Positions 1-6,169 of a stretch of DNA of 14,951 bases are shown here, one piece after another. Numbering within the stretch: the stretch's first letter is position 1; each line of letters begins with the position of its first letter. Made by a program: the position numbers and the translations under genes. Source of the DNA: Burkholderiales bacterium (lineage in GTDB: Bacteria > Pseudomonadota > Gammaproteobacteria > Burkholderiales > Casimicrobiaceae). The DNA lies in contig JANXNO010000362.1 in assembly GCA_025354075.1 (NCBI GenBank), forward strand, positions 1 to 14,951, given 5' to 3'. The notes below the pieces were generated by a model. It was not told where the DNA came from. It saw nothing but the letters and a program-made list of their open reading frames with translations, and did no database searches.

Positions 1-2
1 CC

Positions 3-743
3 AATGCGGACGATGCCGTGCACGTCATCATCCTGCAAGGCGCCGGGCGCGCATTCTGCAGCGGCTACGACCTGAAGGATTTCGCCGAACGTCCGGGCAC
101 GAACGTCTGCATCCAGGACATGCCCTGGGATCCGATGCTCGACTATCGGGAGATGAAGGCGTACACCGACGACATGTTCTCGCTCTGGCGCAGCTACAAG
201 CCGACGATCTGCCGCGTGCATGGCTATGCCGTCGCCGGCGGCAGCGACATCGCGCTCTGCTGCGACATCGTGATCATGGAAGACACGGCGCAGATCGGCT
301 ACATGCCCGCGCGCGTCTGGGGCTGCCCGACGACCGCCATGTGGGTCTACCGGATCGGCGCCGAGAAGGCGAAGCGCATGCTGCTCACCGGCGACCGTAT
401 CAGCGGGACCGAAGCGAAGGCCATGGGCCTGGTCTACGATGCGGTGCCGGCAGACCAGCTCGATGCAGTTGTCGACAAGCTCGCGACGCGCATGGCTGGC
501 GTGCCGAAGAATCAATTGATGATGCAGAAGCTGATGATCAACCAGGCCTACGACAACATGGGGCTCGCCAACACGCAGATGATCGCGACGCTGTTCGACG
601 GCATGACGCGCCACTCGCCCGAAGGCATCTGGTTCAAGCAGTACGCCGAGCAGCACGGCTTCCACGCCGCGGTCGAATGGCGCGACAGCGGCCGTCCCAT
701 TCCGGGCTCGAAGGATCGGGCCGGCACCGAAGGCGACGCGTGA
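3..743 (+). CDS. Crotonase-superfamily (enoyl-CoA hydratase/isomerase-like) protein, 5' end outside the window
   Basis: The reading frame is open from the first complete codon (position 3), so the gene starts upstream; the GTG at 18 is internal, since in-frame sequence continues to its left. The crotonase fold is clear: an oxyanion-hole segment AFCSGYDL near the visible N-terminus, then HGYAVAGGSDIAL around nt 220-257, which supplies the second oxyanion-hole glycine. In classical hydratases the GG is followed by a catalytic Glu in a GGCEL-like context; here it is Asp (codon about 246-248). The second catalytic Glu, normally in a PEV/PEI context, falls in a PARVWG stretch without Glu. CoA-thioester binding is therefore likely, but ordinary two-Glu hydration is doubtful. 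Isomerase, hydrolase or another crotonase activity is possible. It is followed 31 bases later by a dehydrogenase on the same strand. Family call is firm; substrate unknown. Confidence 0.88.
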   Translation, partial: NADDAVHVIILQGAGRAFCSGYDLKDFAERPGTNVCIQDMPWDPMLDYREMKAYTDDMFSLWRSYKPTICRVHGYAVAGGSDIALCCDIVIMEDTAQIGYMPARVWGCPTTAMWVYRIGAEKAKRMLLTGDRISGTEAKAMGLVYDAVPADQLDAVVDKLATRMAGVPKNQLMMQKLMINQAYDNMGLANTQMIATLFDGMTRHSPEGIWFKQYAEQHGFHAAVEWRDSGRPIPGSKDRAGTEGDA

Positions 744-774
744 GCCGGCGTATTTCCACGACGCGGGCCGCATC

Positions 775-1446
775 ATGAAGCGCGTGCTGATCGCGGGCGC
801 CAATCGCGGCCTCGGGCTCGAATTTGCTAAGCAATATGCGAGCGACGGCTATGACGTGATTGCGACGTGTCGACGGCCTGCTGAGGCGGCGGAACTGCGG
901 CGCGTTGGCGTGCGCATCGAAGCACTCGATACCAGCACGTCGTCCTCGATCGACGCGTTGGCGCTGAAGCTCAAGGACGAGTCCGTCGACGTGATGATTT
1001 GCAACGCCGGCGTGTACGGACCGCGCAATGACGGCCTGACCGACCTGCCCACTGAGGATTTCGATCTGGTCATGCGCACCAATGTGCTCGGGCCGCTGCG
1101 CCTGACGCTCGCGTTTGCCGACAACGTGGCGCGAGCGCGCGGCGCGATGGTGTACATGTCATCGCGCATGGGGTCGATCACGACGATGAGCTCCTCAAGC
1201 GGCATTGCTTATCGCGCGAGCAAGGCCGCGTTAAACGCAATGGTCAAGGCGACCTCGCTCGAACTCGGCAAAAAAGGCGTACGCGTGATGGCGCTACATC
1301 CGGGCTGGGTACGAACCGACATGGGCGGGCCGCAGGCGTCGCTGACGCCGACCGAGAGCGTGGCCGGCATGCGCCACGTCATCGACAAAGCGTCCGACCT
1401 GCACGGCGGTTTTTACGACAACATGGGGGCGACCATCCCTTGGTAA
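775..1446 (+). CDS. Short-chain dehydrogenase/reductase (SDR) family oxidoreductase
   Basis: A 223-residue classical SDR that should use NAD(P)H to reduce or oxidise a carbonyl/alcohol pair in the cytoplasm. The Rossmann glycine motif is GANRGLG (residues 8-14), the structural NAG is at 77-79, the catalytic Ser lies in the YMSSRMGS stretch (about 128-134), and YxxxK is Tyr146/Lys150. HPGWVRTDMGG near residue 175 is the usual post-catalytic PG segment. The length is slightly short for the family but complete. ATG 775 is chosen because the glycine motif follows at the normal distance; I see no convincing Shine-Dalgarno sequence. It probably shares a transcript with the crotonase gene upstream (31-base gap). 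It resembles C-factor/YciK-type SDRs, but sequence alone does not give the substrate. Confidence 0.9.
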   Translation: MKRVLIAGANRGLGLEFAKQYASDGYDVIATCRRPAEAAELRRVGVRIEALDTSTSSSIDALALKLKDESVDVMICNAGVYGPRNDGLTDLPTEDFDLVMRTNVLGPLRLTLAFADNVARARGAMVYMSSRMGSITTMSSSSGIAYRASKAALNAMVKATSLELGKKGVRVMALHPGWVRTDMGGPQASLTPTESVAGMRHVIDKASDLHGGFYDNMGATIPW

Positions 1447-1589
1447 ATGCGATGGAAAATGGGAAACAGCTTCTTCCTGAATGCACCATTTCATATGGGC
1501 ATAACCATGTTTAACGGCAGTAGTCGACTATATGCTTAATTGCTCCATTAGCCCATATGCAATAAGCCTTTCAACGCAAAGCTGTACTC
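1447..1589 (+). promoter_or_regulatory. Intergenic regulatory region ahead of the liu operon, with inverted repeats and a candidate promoter
   Basis: This 143-base gap is the only sizeable non-coding stretch before the ten-gene operon. A 9-bp perfect inverted repeat has arms CATATGGGC at 1492-1500 and GCCCATATG at 1551-1559. Between the arms lies a perfect 10-bp palindrome, TAGTCGACTA (1521-1530). A sigma-70-like pair can be proposed: TTAACG (1511-1516) and CTTAAT (1535-1540), spacer 18, each 4 of 6 to consensus. The palindrome would then occupy the spacer, a good place for a repressor operator. The repeats are directly visible; the promoter assignment and any regulator are inference. Known liu regulators include LiuR (MerR family) and LiuQ (TetR family), but neither gene is in the window. 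Confidence 0.4.
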
Positions 1590-1979
1590 ATGCGTAGCGC
1601 GCAAGCACTCGTCTCAGCAGCCGAACTCGAGATCGTCACATTGACGCTCGCCGAAGTGCGCGCTGCGATGGATGATCCGAACACCGTCATCGTTGACATT
1701 CGCGACGTGCGCGAACTCTGGCGCGAAGGAAAAATCCCCGGCGCAATCCATTCGCCGCGTGGCATGAACGAATTCTGGATCGACCCGACCTGCGAATACC
1801 ACAAGCCGGTTTACGCGAGCGGCAAACGTTTCGTGCTGTATTGCGCTGCGGCATGGCGTTCGGCGCTTGAAGCGAAGATGTTTCAGGACGTGGGCTTGAC
1901 CAACGTGGCGCACATGAGTGGCGGATTCACCGCGTGGAAAGAAGCCGGCCTGCCGGTAGAAATTGTGGAGCGAAAGTAA
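1590..1979 (+). CDS. Rhodanese-like domain protein
   Basis: A 129-residue single-domain rhodanese, a cytoplasmic sulfurtransferase-type fold. After a short N-terminal extension the domain runs from about residue 15 to the C-terminus, with VIVDIRDVRE (33-42), the G-x-IPGAIHSPRG segment (47-58) and the active-site loop YCAAAWRSA, in which Cys85 would carry the persulfide and Arg90/Ser91 close the loop. MSGGFTAWKEAGLPV near the end is the usual rhodanese C-terminal signature. No signal peptide is visible. It is the first gene after the regulatory region and lies 11 bases before the probable acyl-CoA dehydrogenase start, so it seems to head the operon. Its role there is unknown: no pathway step needs sulfur transfer. 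ATG 1590 lacks an obvious Shine-Dalgarno sequence. Confidence 0.88.
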   Translation: MRSAQALVSAAELEIVTLTLAEVRAAMDDPNTVIVDIRDVRELWREGKIPGAIHSPRGMNEFWIDPTCEYHKPVYASGKRFVLYCAAAWRSALEAKMFQDVGLTNVAHMSGGFTAWKEAGLPVEIVERK

Positions 1980-1990
1980 GTGGTGCCGAG

Positions 1991-3139
1991 ATGGTATTGA
2001 CCGAAGACCAGCGCATGGTGCGCGACAGCGTGCGTGCTTATGTGCAGGACAACGTTGCGCTGAAAGCAGCCGCGTGGGACAAGTCGCATCACTTTCCCGC
2101 CGCTGAATTGAAGGGCCTGGCCGAGCTTGGTTGTTACGGCATCGCAGTGCCCGATGAATACGGCGGTGCGGGACTCGACTACACCTCGCTCGCGATCATC
2201 CTCGAAGAAATCGCGGCGGGCGACGGCGGCGTGAGCACCGTGATTTCGGTGAACAACTGTCCCGTCTGCTCAATCATGATGAGCTTCGCCAACGAGCAGC
2301 AAAAGCGCGACTGGCTGGTGCCGCTCGCTCGCGGTGAAATGCTCGGCGCGTTCGGCTTGACCGAATCGCATGCGGGTTCCGACGCTTCAAGCCTGCGCAC
2401 CACCGCAACGCTGGACGGCGATCATTACGTGTTGAACGGCGCCAAGCAATTCATCACGTCCGGCAAGAACGCGGACGTCGTCATTGTGATGGCGGTCACC
2501 GACAAGTCTGCTGGCAAGCGCGGCATCAGCGCCTTTCTCGTGCCGACGAAAACGCCTGGCTACACGGTAGCGCGCATCGAGGACAAACTCGGGCAACATT
2601 CAAGCGACACCGCTGCGCTGCTGTTTGAAAACTGCCGCATACCGGCGTCGTTGCGCATCGGCGAAGAAGGCGCGGGCTACAAGATTGCGCTGGCAGGGCT
2701 CGAAGGTGGCCGCATAGGCATCGCCTCGCAAAGCGTGGGCATGGCGCGCGCCGCGTTCGAAGCTGCGCTCACCTACGCACGGGATCGCGAAGCATTCGGC
2801 AAACCGATCTTCGAACATCAATCCGTGCAGTTCAAACTGGCGGACATGGCCACACAGATTGAAGCCGCGCGCCAGCTAATTCATCACGCCGCGAGCTTGA
2901 AAGATGCGGGTCAGCCATGCCTCACACAGGCTGCGATGGCCAAGCTTTTCGCCAGCGAAATGGCGGAGCGAGTCTGCTCCGCCGCGATCCAGATTCACGG
3001 TGGCTATGGCTACGTGAGCGACTTTCCGGTCGAGCGCATTTATCGCGATGTTCGCGTGTGCCAGATTTATGAAGGCACCAGCGACATTCAAAAGATATTG
3101 ATCGGGCGCGGCTTGGCGTCTGGCGCTTACGACGCATAA
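1991..3139 (+). CDS. Acyl-CoA dehydrogenase, SCAD/MCAD-type active site, in the liuA position
   Basis: FAD-dependent alpha,beta-dehydrogenation of an acyl-CoA, with electrons passing to ETF. From ATG 1991 the protein has 382 residues, a normal family length; an in-frame ATG at 1934 would overlap the rhodanese gene by 46 bases and add a tail not matching the family. Visible features are the N-terminal helical domain, the FAD-binding AFGLTESHAGSD segment, the LGQHSSDTAAL beta-domain, DREAFGKPIFEHQ, QIHGGYGYVSDFPVERIYRD and YEGTSDIQ near the C-terminus. Glu361 in YEGTSDIQ (codon 3071-3073) is the catalytic base position of short- and medium-chain enzymes. Isovaleryl-CoA dehydrogenases carry their base earlier, in a different helix. 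Location says leucine catabolism; active site says SCAD-like. Either a straight/short-branched acyl-CoA is the substrate or true LiuA is elsewhere. Confidence 0.93.
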   Translation: MVLTEDQRMVRDSVRAYVQDNVALKAAAWDKSHHFPAAELKGLAELGCYGIAVPDEYGGAGLDYTSLAIILEEIAAGDGGVSTVISVNNCPVCSIMMSFANEQQKRDWLVPLARGEMLGAFGLTESHAGSDASSLRTTATLDGDHYVLNGAKQFITSGKNADVVIVMAVTDKSAGKRGISAFLVPTKTPGYTVARIEDKLGQHSSDTAALLFENCRIPASLRIGEEGAGYKIALAGLEGGRIGIASQSVGMARAAFEAALTYARDREAFGKPIFEHQSVQFKLADMATQIEAARQLIHHAASLKDAGQPCLTQAAMAKLFASEMAERVCSAAIQIHGGYGYVSDFPVERIYRDVRVCQIYEGTSDIQKILIGRGLASGAYDA

Positions 3140-3148
3140 AAATTAAAC

Positions 3149-3154
3149 GGAGGA
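3149..3154 (+). promoter_or_regulatory. Strong ribosome binding site (GGAGGA) of the DsbA-family gene
   Basis: GGAGGA sits three bases before ATG 3158 plus an A-rich linker, within an A-rich 18-base gap after the acyl-CoA dehydrogenase stop. It is the clearest Shine-Dalgarno sequence in the operon and fixes the start of the downstream gene. The short spacing is at the low end of normal. Confidence 0.75.
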
Positions 3155-3157
3155 AAC

Positions 3158-3766
3158 ATGGCTGGCGCAATCGATTTCTACTTCGACTTCTCGTCCCCCT
3201 ACGGCTATCTCGCCGCAGAAATGATTGAGGAGCTTGGCCAACGCTGTGGCCGCTCTGTGAACTGGCATCCCATATTGCTCGGCGTCGTGTTCAAAACGAC
3301 CGGCGGACAACCGTTGACGATGGCACCGATGAAGGGGCCGTATTCAGAGCGCGATATGCGACGCAGCGCGGCGTTTTATGGCGTGCCTTTCAGCATGCCC
3401 AGCGTGTTCCCCATCGCTACGCAGAATCCAGCGCGCGCGGCGCTGTGGATGCAGCAGAAGCATCCGACTCACGCGAAGAAATTTACGCTGGAATTGTTTC
3501 GCGCTTTCTTTCGCGGTGATCGCGACATCAGCAAACTTGACGTGATTGGCGACATCGCTGCCGGACTAGGCTACAGCGGGGAAGAGGTGATCGCGGCCAC
3601 GCAGACTGATGACATCAAACATCAACTCAAGGTCGATGTCGAAGCCGCCGTTGCCAAAGGAGTGTTTGGCGCACCGTTCTTTATCGTCGACGACGAGCCG
3701 TTCTGGGGCGCGGACCGTTTGCCGATGATGGAGCGATGGTTAACCCAAGGCGCGTGGACCTACTAA
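3158..3766 (+). CDS. DsbA-family protein, 2-hydroxychromene-2-carboxylate isomerase-like (kappa-class GST fold)
   Basis: 202 residues with the thioredoxin-like fold of NahD-type isomerases and kappa-class glutathione transferases. Motifs are [15 protein letters not shown] at 5-19, where Ser13 before Pro14 matches the catalytic glutathione-contacting Ser of the family; [11 protein letters not shown] near residue 43; and [22 protein letters not shown] near the C-terminus, with the cis-Pro loop and the usual terminal helix. There is no CxxC, so it is not a disulfide oxidoreductase. NahD acts in naphthalene degradation, but no aromatic pathway genes are here, so a role as a glutathione-dependent isomerase or transferase in acyl-CoA catabolism is inferred only from position. 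Its stop overlaps the liuB start as TAATG (3764-3768), implying coupled translation. ATG 3158 has a strong GGAGGA. Confidence 0.9.
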   Translation: MAGAIDFYFDFSSPYGYLAAEMIEELGQRCGRSVNWHPILLGVVFKTTGGQPLTMAPMKGPYSERDMRRSAAFYGVPFSMPSVFPIATQNPARAALWMQQKHPTHAKKFTLELFRAFFRGDRDISKLDVIGDIAAGLGYSGEEVIAATQTDDIKHQLKVDVEAAVAKGVFGAPFFIVDDEPFWGADRLPMMERWLTQGAWTY

Positions 3767-5373
3767 TGCCACGCATCGAAACAAAGCTCAATCCACGTGA
3801 CGCTAACGTGTTGGCGTCAACGCAGGCCATGCAGGTGCTGGTGGACGAACTGCGCACCAAGCACGCGGTGGCCGCACTCGGCGGCGGCGACGCACCACGC
3901 GCCAAGCACACTGCACGCGGCAAACTGTTGCCGCGTGATCGCGTAAAGCAATTGCTCGATCCGGGTTCGCCGTTCCTCGAACTCTCGGCGCTCGCGGCGT
4001 ACGAGATGTACAACAACGAGTCTCCGGGTGCGGGCATCATCACCGGCGTCGGGCGCGTGAGTGGACGCGAATGCGTGATTGTCGCCAACGACGCGACCGT
4101 CAAAGGCGGCACCTACTACCCGTTGACGGTAAAGAAGCATTTACGTGCCCAGGAAATCGCCGCGCAGAACAATTTGCCGTGCATTTATCTGGTTGATTCC
4201 GGCGGGGCGAATTTGCCGAATCAAGACGAAGTGTTCCCGGATCGCGAACACTTCGGTCGCATCTTTTTCAATCAGGCAACGATGAGCGCGCAGGGTATCG
4301 CGCAGATTGCTGTGGTGATGGGCTCATGCACTGCGGGCGGCGCGTACGTGCCCGCGATGAGCGATGAATCGATCATCGTCAAGAATCAGGGCACGATTTT
4401 TCTCGCAGGACCACCGCTGGTGAAGGCGGCGACGGGCGAAGTGGTTACGGCAGAGGATCTAGGCGGCGGCGACGTGCATACGCGATTGTCCGGCGTCGCC
4501 GATCAGCTCGCGCAAAACGACGCACATGCGCTCGGATTGGCGCGGCAGGCCGTTGCCAACCTCAACACGGTAAAGCCCTCGCAATTGGCGCTCACCGACA
4601 GCGTTGAGCCACTGTTCGATCCGCATGAACTTTACGGCGTAATTCCCGTCGATACGCGCAAACCATTCGATGTTCGTGAAGTGATCGCACGCATTGTCGA
4701 CGGCAGCGATTTCGACGAATTCAAGCCACGCTACGGCACCACGCTGGTCACCGGTTTCGCGCGCATTTACGGCATGCCGGTCGGCATCATCGCCAACAAC
4801 GGTGTGCTGTTTTCTGAGTCAGCACTCAAGGGCACGCACTTTATCGAACTGTGTTGTCAACGCAAAATTCCGCTCGTATTTCTGCAGAACATCACCGGCT
4901 TCATGGTCGGTCGCAAATACGAAAACGAAGGCATCGCGCGGAACGGCGCAAAGATGGTGACGGCTGTTTCGTGCGCGCAAGTGCCGAAATTCACCATCAT
5001 CATCGGTGGCAGTTTCGGCGCAGGCAACTACGGCATGTGTGGCCGCGCATTCGCGCCGCGATTCCTGTGGATGTGGCCAAATGCGCGCATCAGTGTGATG
5101 GGCGGCGAGCAGGCAGCAAGCGTGTTGTCCACCGTGCGGCGCGACAATATTGAAGCCAAGGGTGGCGCGTGGACGAAGGACGAAGAAGAAGCGTTCAAGG
5201 CGCCGATTCGCGACCAGTACGAACGCGAAGGCCATCCGTACTACGCAACTGCACGCCTGTGGGACGACGGCATCATTGACCCGGCGGACACCCGACGCGT
5301 CCTCGGCCTTGGGCTGTCTGCGAGCTTGAACGCGACGATTCAGGAAACAAAATTCGGCGTCTTCCGGATGTAA
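3766..5373 (+). CDS. liuB: Methylcrotonyl-CoA carboxylase beta subunit (carboxyltransferase)
   Basis: Transfers the carboxyl group from carboxybiotin on LiuD to 3-methylcrotonyl-CoA, giving 3-methylglutaconyl-CoA. From ATG 3766 it is 535 residues, the typical length of this family; the in-frame ATG at 3736 lies inside the previous gene and adds ten unrelated residues. The two crotonase-like carboxyltransferase halves are evident: N-half with [41 protein letters not shown] and [14 protein letters not shown], then C-half with [47 protein letters not shown] and [15 protein letters not shown]. The start overlaps the preceding stop (TAATG), so translation is probably coupled. Geranyl-CoA carboxylase beta (AtuC) is the close alternative, but the liuC and liuE neighbours argue for the leucine pathway. 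Confidence 0.95.
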   Translation: MPRIETKLNPRDANVLASTQAMQVLVDELRTKHAVAALGGGDAPRAKHTARGKLLPRDRVKQLLDPGSPFLELSALAAYEMYNNESPGAGIITGVGRVSGRECVIVANDATVKGGTYYPLTVKKHLRAQEIAAQNNLPCIYLVDSGGANLPNQDEVFPDREHFGRIFFNQATMSAQGIAQIAVVMGSCTAGGAYVPAMSDESIIVKNQGTIFLAGPPLVKAATGEVVTAEDLGGGDVHTRLSGVADQLAQNDAHALGLARQAVANLNTVKPSQLALTDSVEPLFDPHELYGVIPVDTRKPFDVREVIARIVDGSDFDEFKPRYGTTLVTGFARIYGMPVGIIANNGVLFSESALKGTHFIELCCQRKIPLVFLQNITGFMVGRKYENEGIARNGAKMVTAVSCAQVPKFTIIIGGSFGAGNYGMCGRAFAPRFLWMWPNARISVMGGEQAASVLSTVRRDNIEAKGGAWTKDEEEAFKAPIRDQYEREGHPYYATARLWDDGIIDPADTRRVLGLGLSASLNATIQETKFGVFRM

Positions 5374-5377
5374 TGCA

Positions 5378-6166
5378 ATGAACACATTAAGAATCGAACG
5401 CGACGCACGCGGCGTTGCCATGATCGTGCTGAATCGCCCGGAAGTGCACAACGCATTTGACGAGGTGATGATTCGCGAGGTCATCGAATCCTTCCGTGAT
5501 CTCGGCGCGGATGACACGGTGCGCGTGATCGTTATCGCGGCCGAAGGCAAAAGCTTTTGCGCGGGGGCAGACCTTAACTGGATGAAGCGCGCGTCGGAAT
5601 ACGACGAAGATCAGAATCGCGAAGATGCGGGGGAGCTCGCGCTAATGCTCAATGCGATTTACGCCTGCCCGAAGCCAGTGATTGCGCGCGTGCATGGCAA
5701 TGCGTTTGGCGGCGGCGTGGGCGTCGTCGCGGCGGCGGATATTGCGATTGGTGTGGCCGACGTTTTGTTTTCGCTGTCCGAAGTAAAACTCGGCATCATC
5801 CCTGCCGTAATCAGTCCGTATGTCATCGAAGCAATTGGTGCGCGCTATGCGCATCGCTACTTTATTTCGGCAGAGCGTTTCTCGGGCTCCGAGGCTTATC
5901 GCATTGGCCTTCTGCACGATCTGGCCTCCTCCGTTGACGCCATGGACGCGCAAATCGCGACGCTATGCACTGCGTTGCTTGCGAATGGACCCAAGGCGAT
6001 TGAGTCGGCTAAAAATCTCATTCAGGCGGTTTCGCAGAAATCGATTGACGACGAACTGATGGAAGACACCATTGAGCGCATCGCACAGATTCGCTCGACG
6101 TCCGAGGCGAAGGAAGGCATCAGCGCCTTCCTCGAAAAGCGCAAGCCAAACTGGGTGAAAGGCTAG
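5378..6166 (+). CDS. liuC: Methylglutaconyl-CoA hydratase (enoyl-CoA hydratase family)
   Basis: Hydrates 3-methylglutaconyl-CoA to HMG-CoA. The 262 residues span a complete crotonase: LNRPEVHNAF (18-27), oxyanion-hole segment SFCAGADLNWMKR (59-71), HGNAFGGGVGVVAAADIAI (106-124), SLSEVKLGIIP (132-142) and a C-terminal helical region ending AFLEKRKPNW. Glu135 in SEVKLG corresponds to the catalytic Glu164 of rat mitochondrial hydratase. The position of rat Glu144 is Gly115 here. The ADLNWMKR and SEVKLGIIPAVISPYV stretches fit LiuC/AUH-type hydratases better than short-chain FadB-type ones. The start lies four bases after the liuB stop and four bases before liuD begins, so this is an internal operon gene between the two carboxylase subunits, the standard liu order. 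Confidence 0.93.
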   Translation: MNTLRIERDARGVAMIVLNRPEVHNAFDEVMIREVIESFRDLGADDTVRVIVIAAEGKSFCAGADLNWMKRASEYDEDQNREDAGELALMLNAIYACPKPVIARVHGNAFGGGVGVVAAADIAIGVADVLFSLSEVKLGIIPAVISPYVIEAIGARYAHRYFISAERFSGSEAYRIGLLHDLASSVDAMDAQIATLCTALLANGPKAIESAKNLIQAVSQKSIDDELMEDTIERIAQIRSTSEAKEGISAFLEKRKPNWVKG

Positions 6167-6169
6167 ACC

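Noticed and set aside
341..778. 145-codon plus-strand frame overlapping the crotonase gene
   Set aside because: Arg/Ala/His-rich shadow of the GC-rich crotonase frame, without motifs.
1934..1990. Upstream in-frame ATG extending the acyl-CoA dehydrogenase by 19 residues
   Set aside because: It would overlap the rhodanese gene by 46 bases and the added residues do not look like the family N-terminus; ATG 1991 gives the normal start.
3736..3765. Upstream in-frame ATG extending liuB by 10 residues
   Set aside because: It lies inside the DsbA-family gene; ATG 3766 in the TAATG overlap gives the standard 535 residues.
4819..5550. 243-codon minus-strand frame opposite liuB and liuC
   Set aside because: Low-complexity His/Arg/Ala-rich translation typical of a shadow; the plus strand carries strong carboxyltransferase motifs throughout.
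2520..6136. Near-identical stretch encoding GISAFL in the acyl-CoA dehydrogenase (about 2522) and in liuC (about 6118)
   Set aside because: Short coincidental match in unrelated protein contexts (RGISAFLVP versus EGISAFLEK), not a repeat element.
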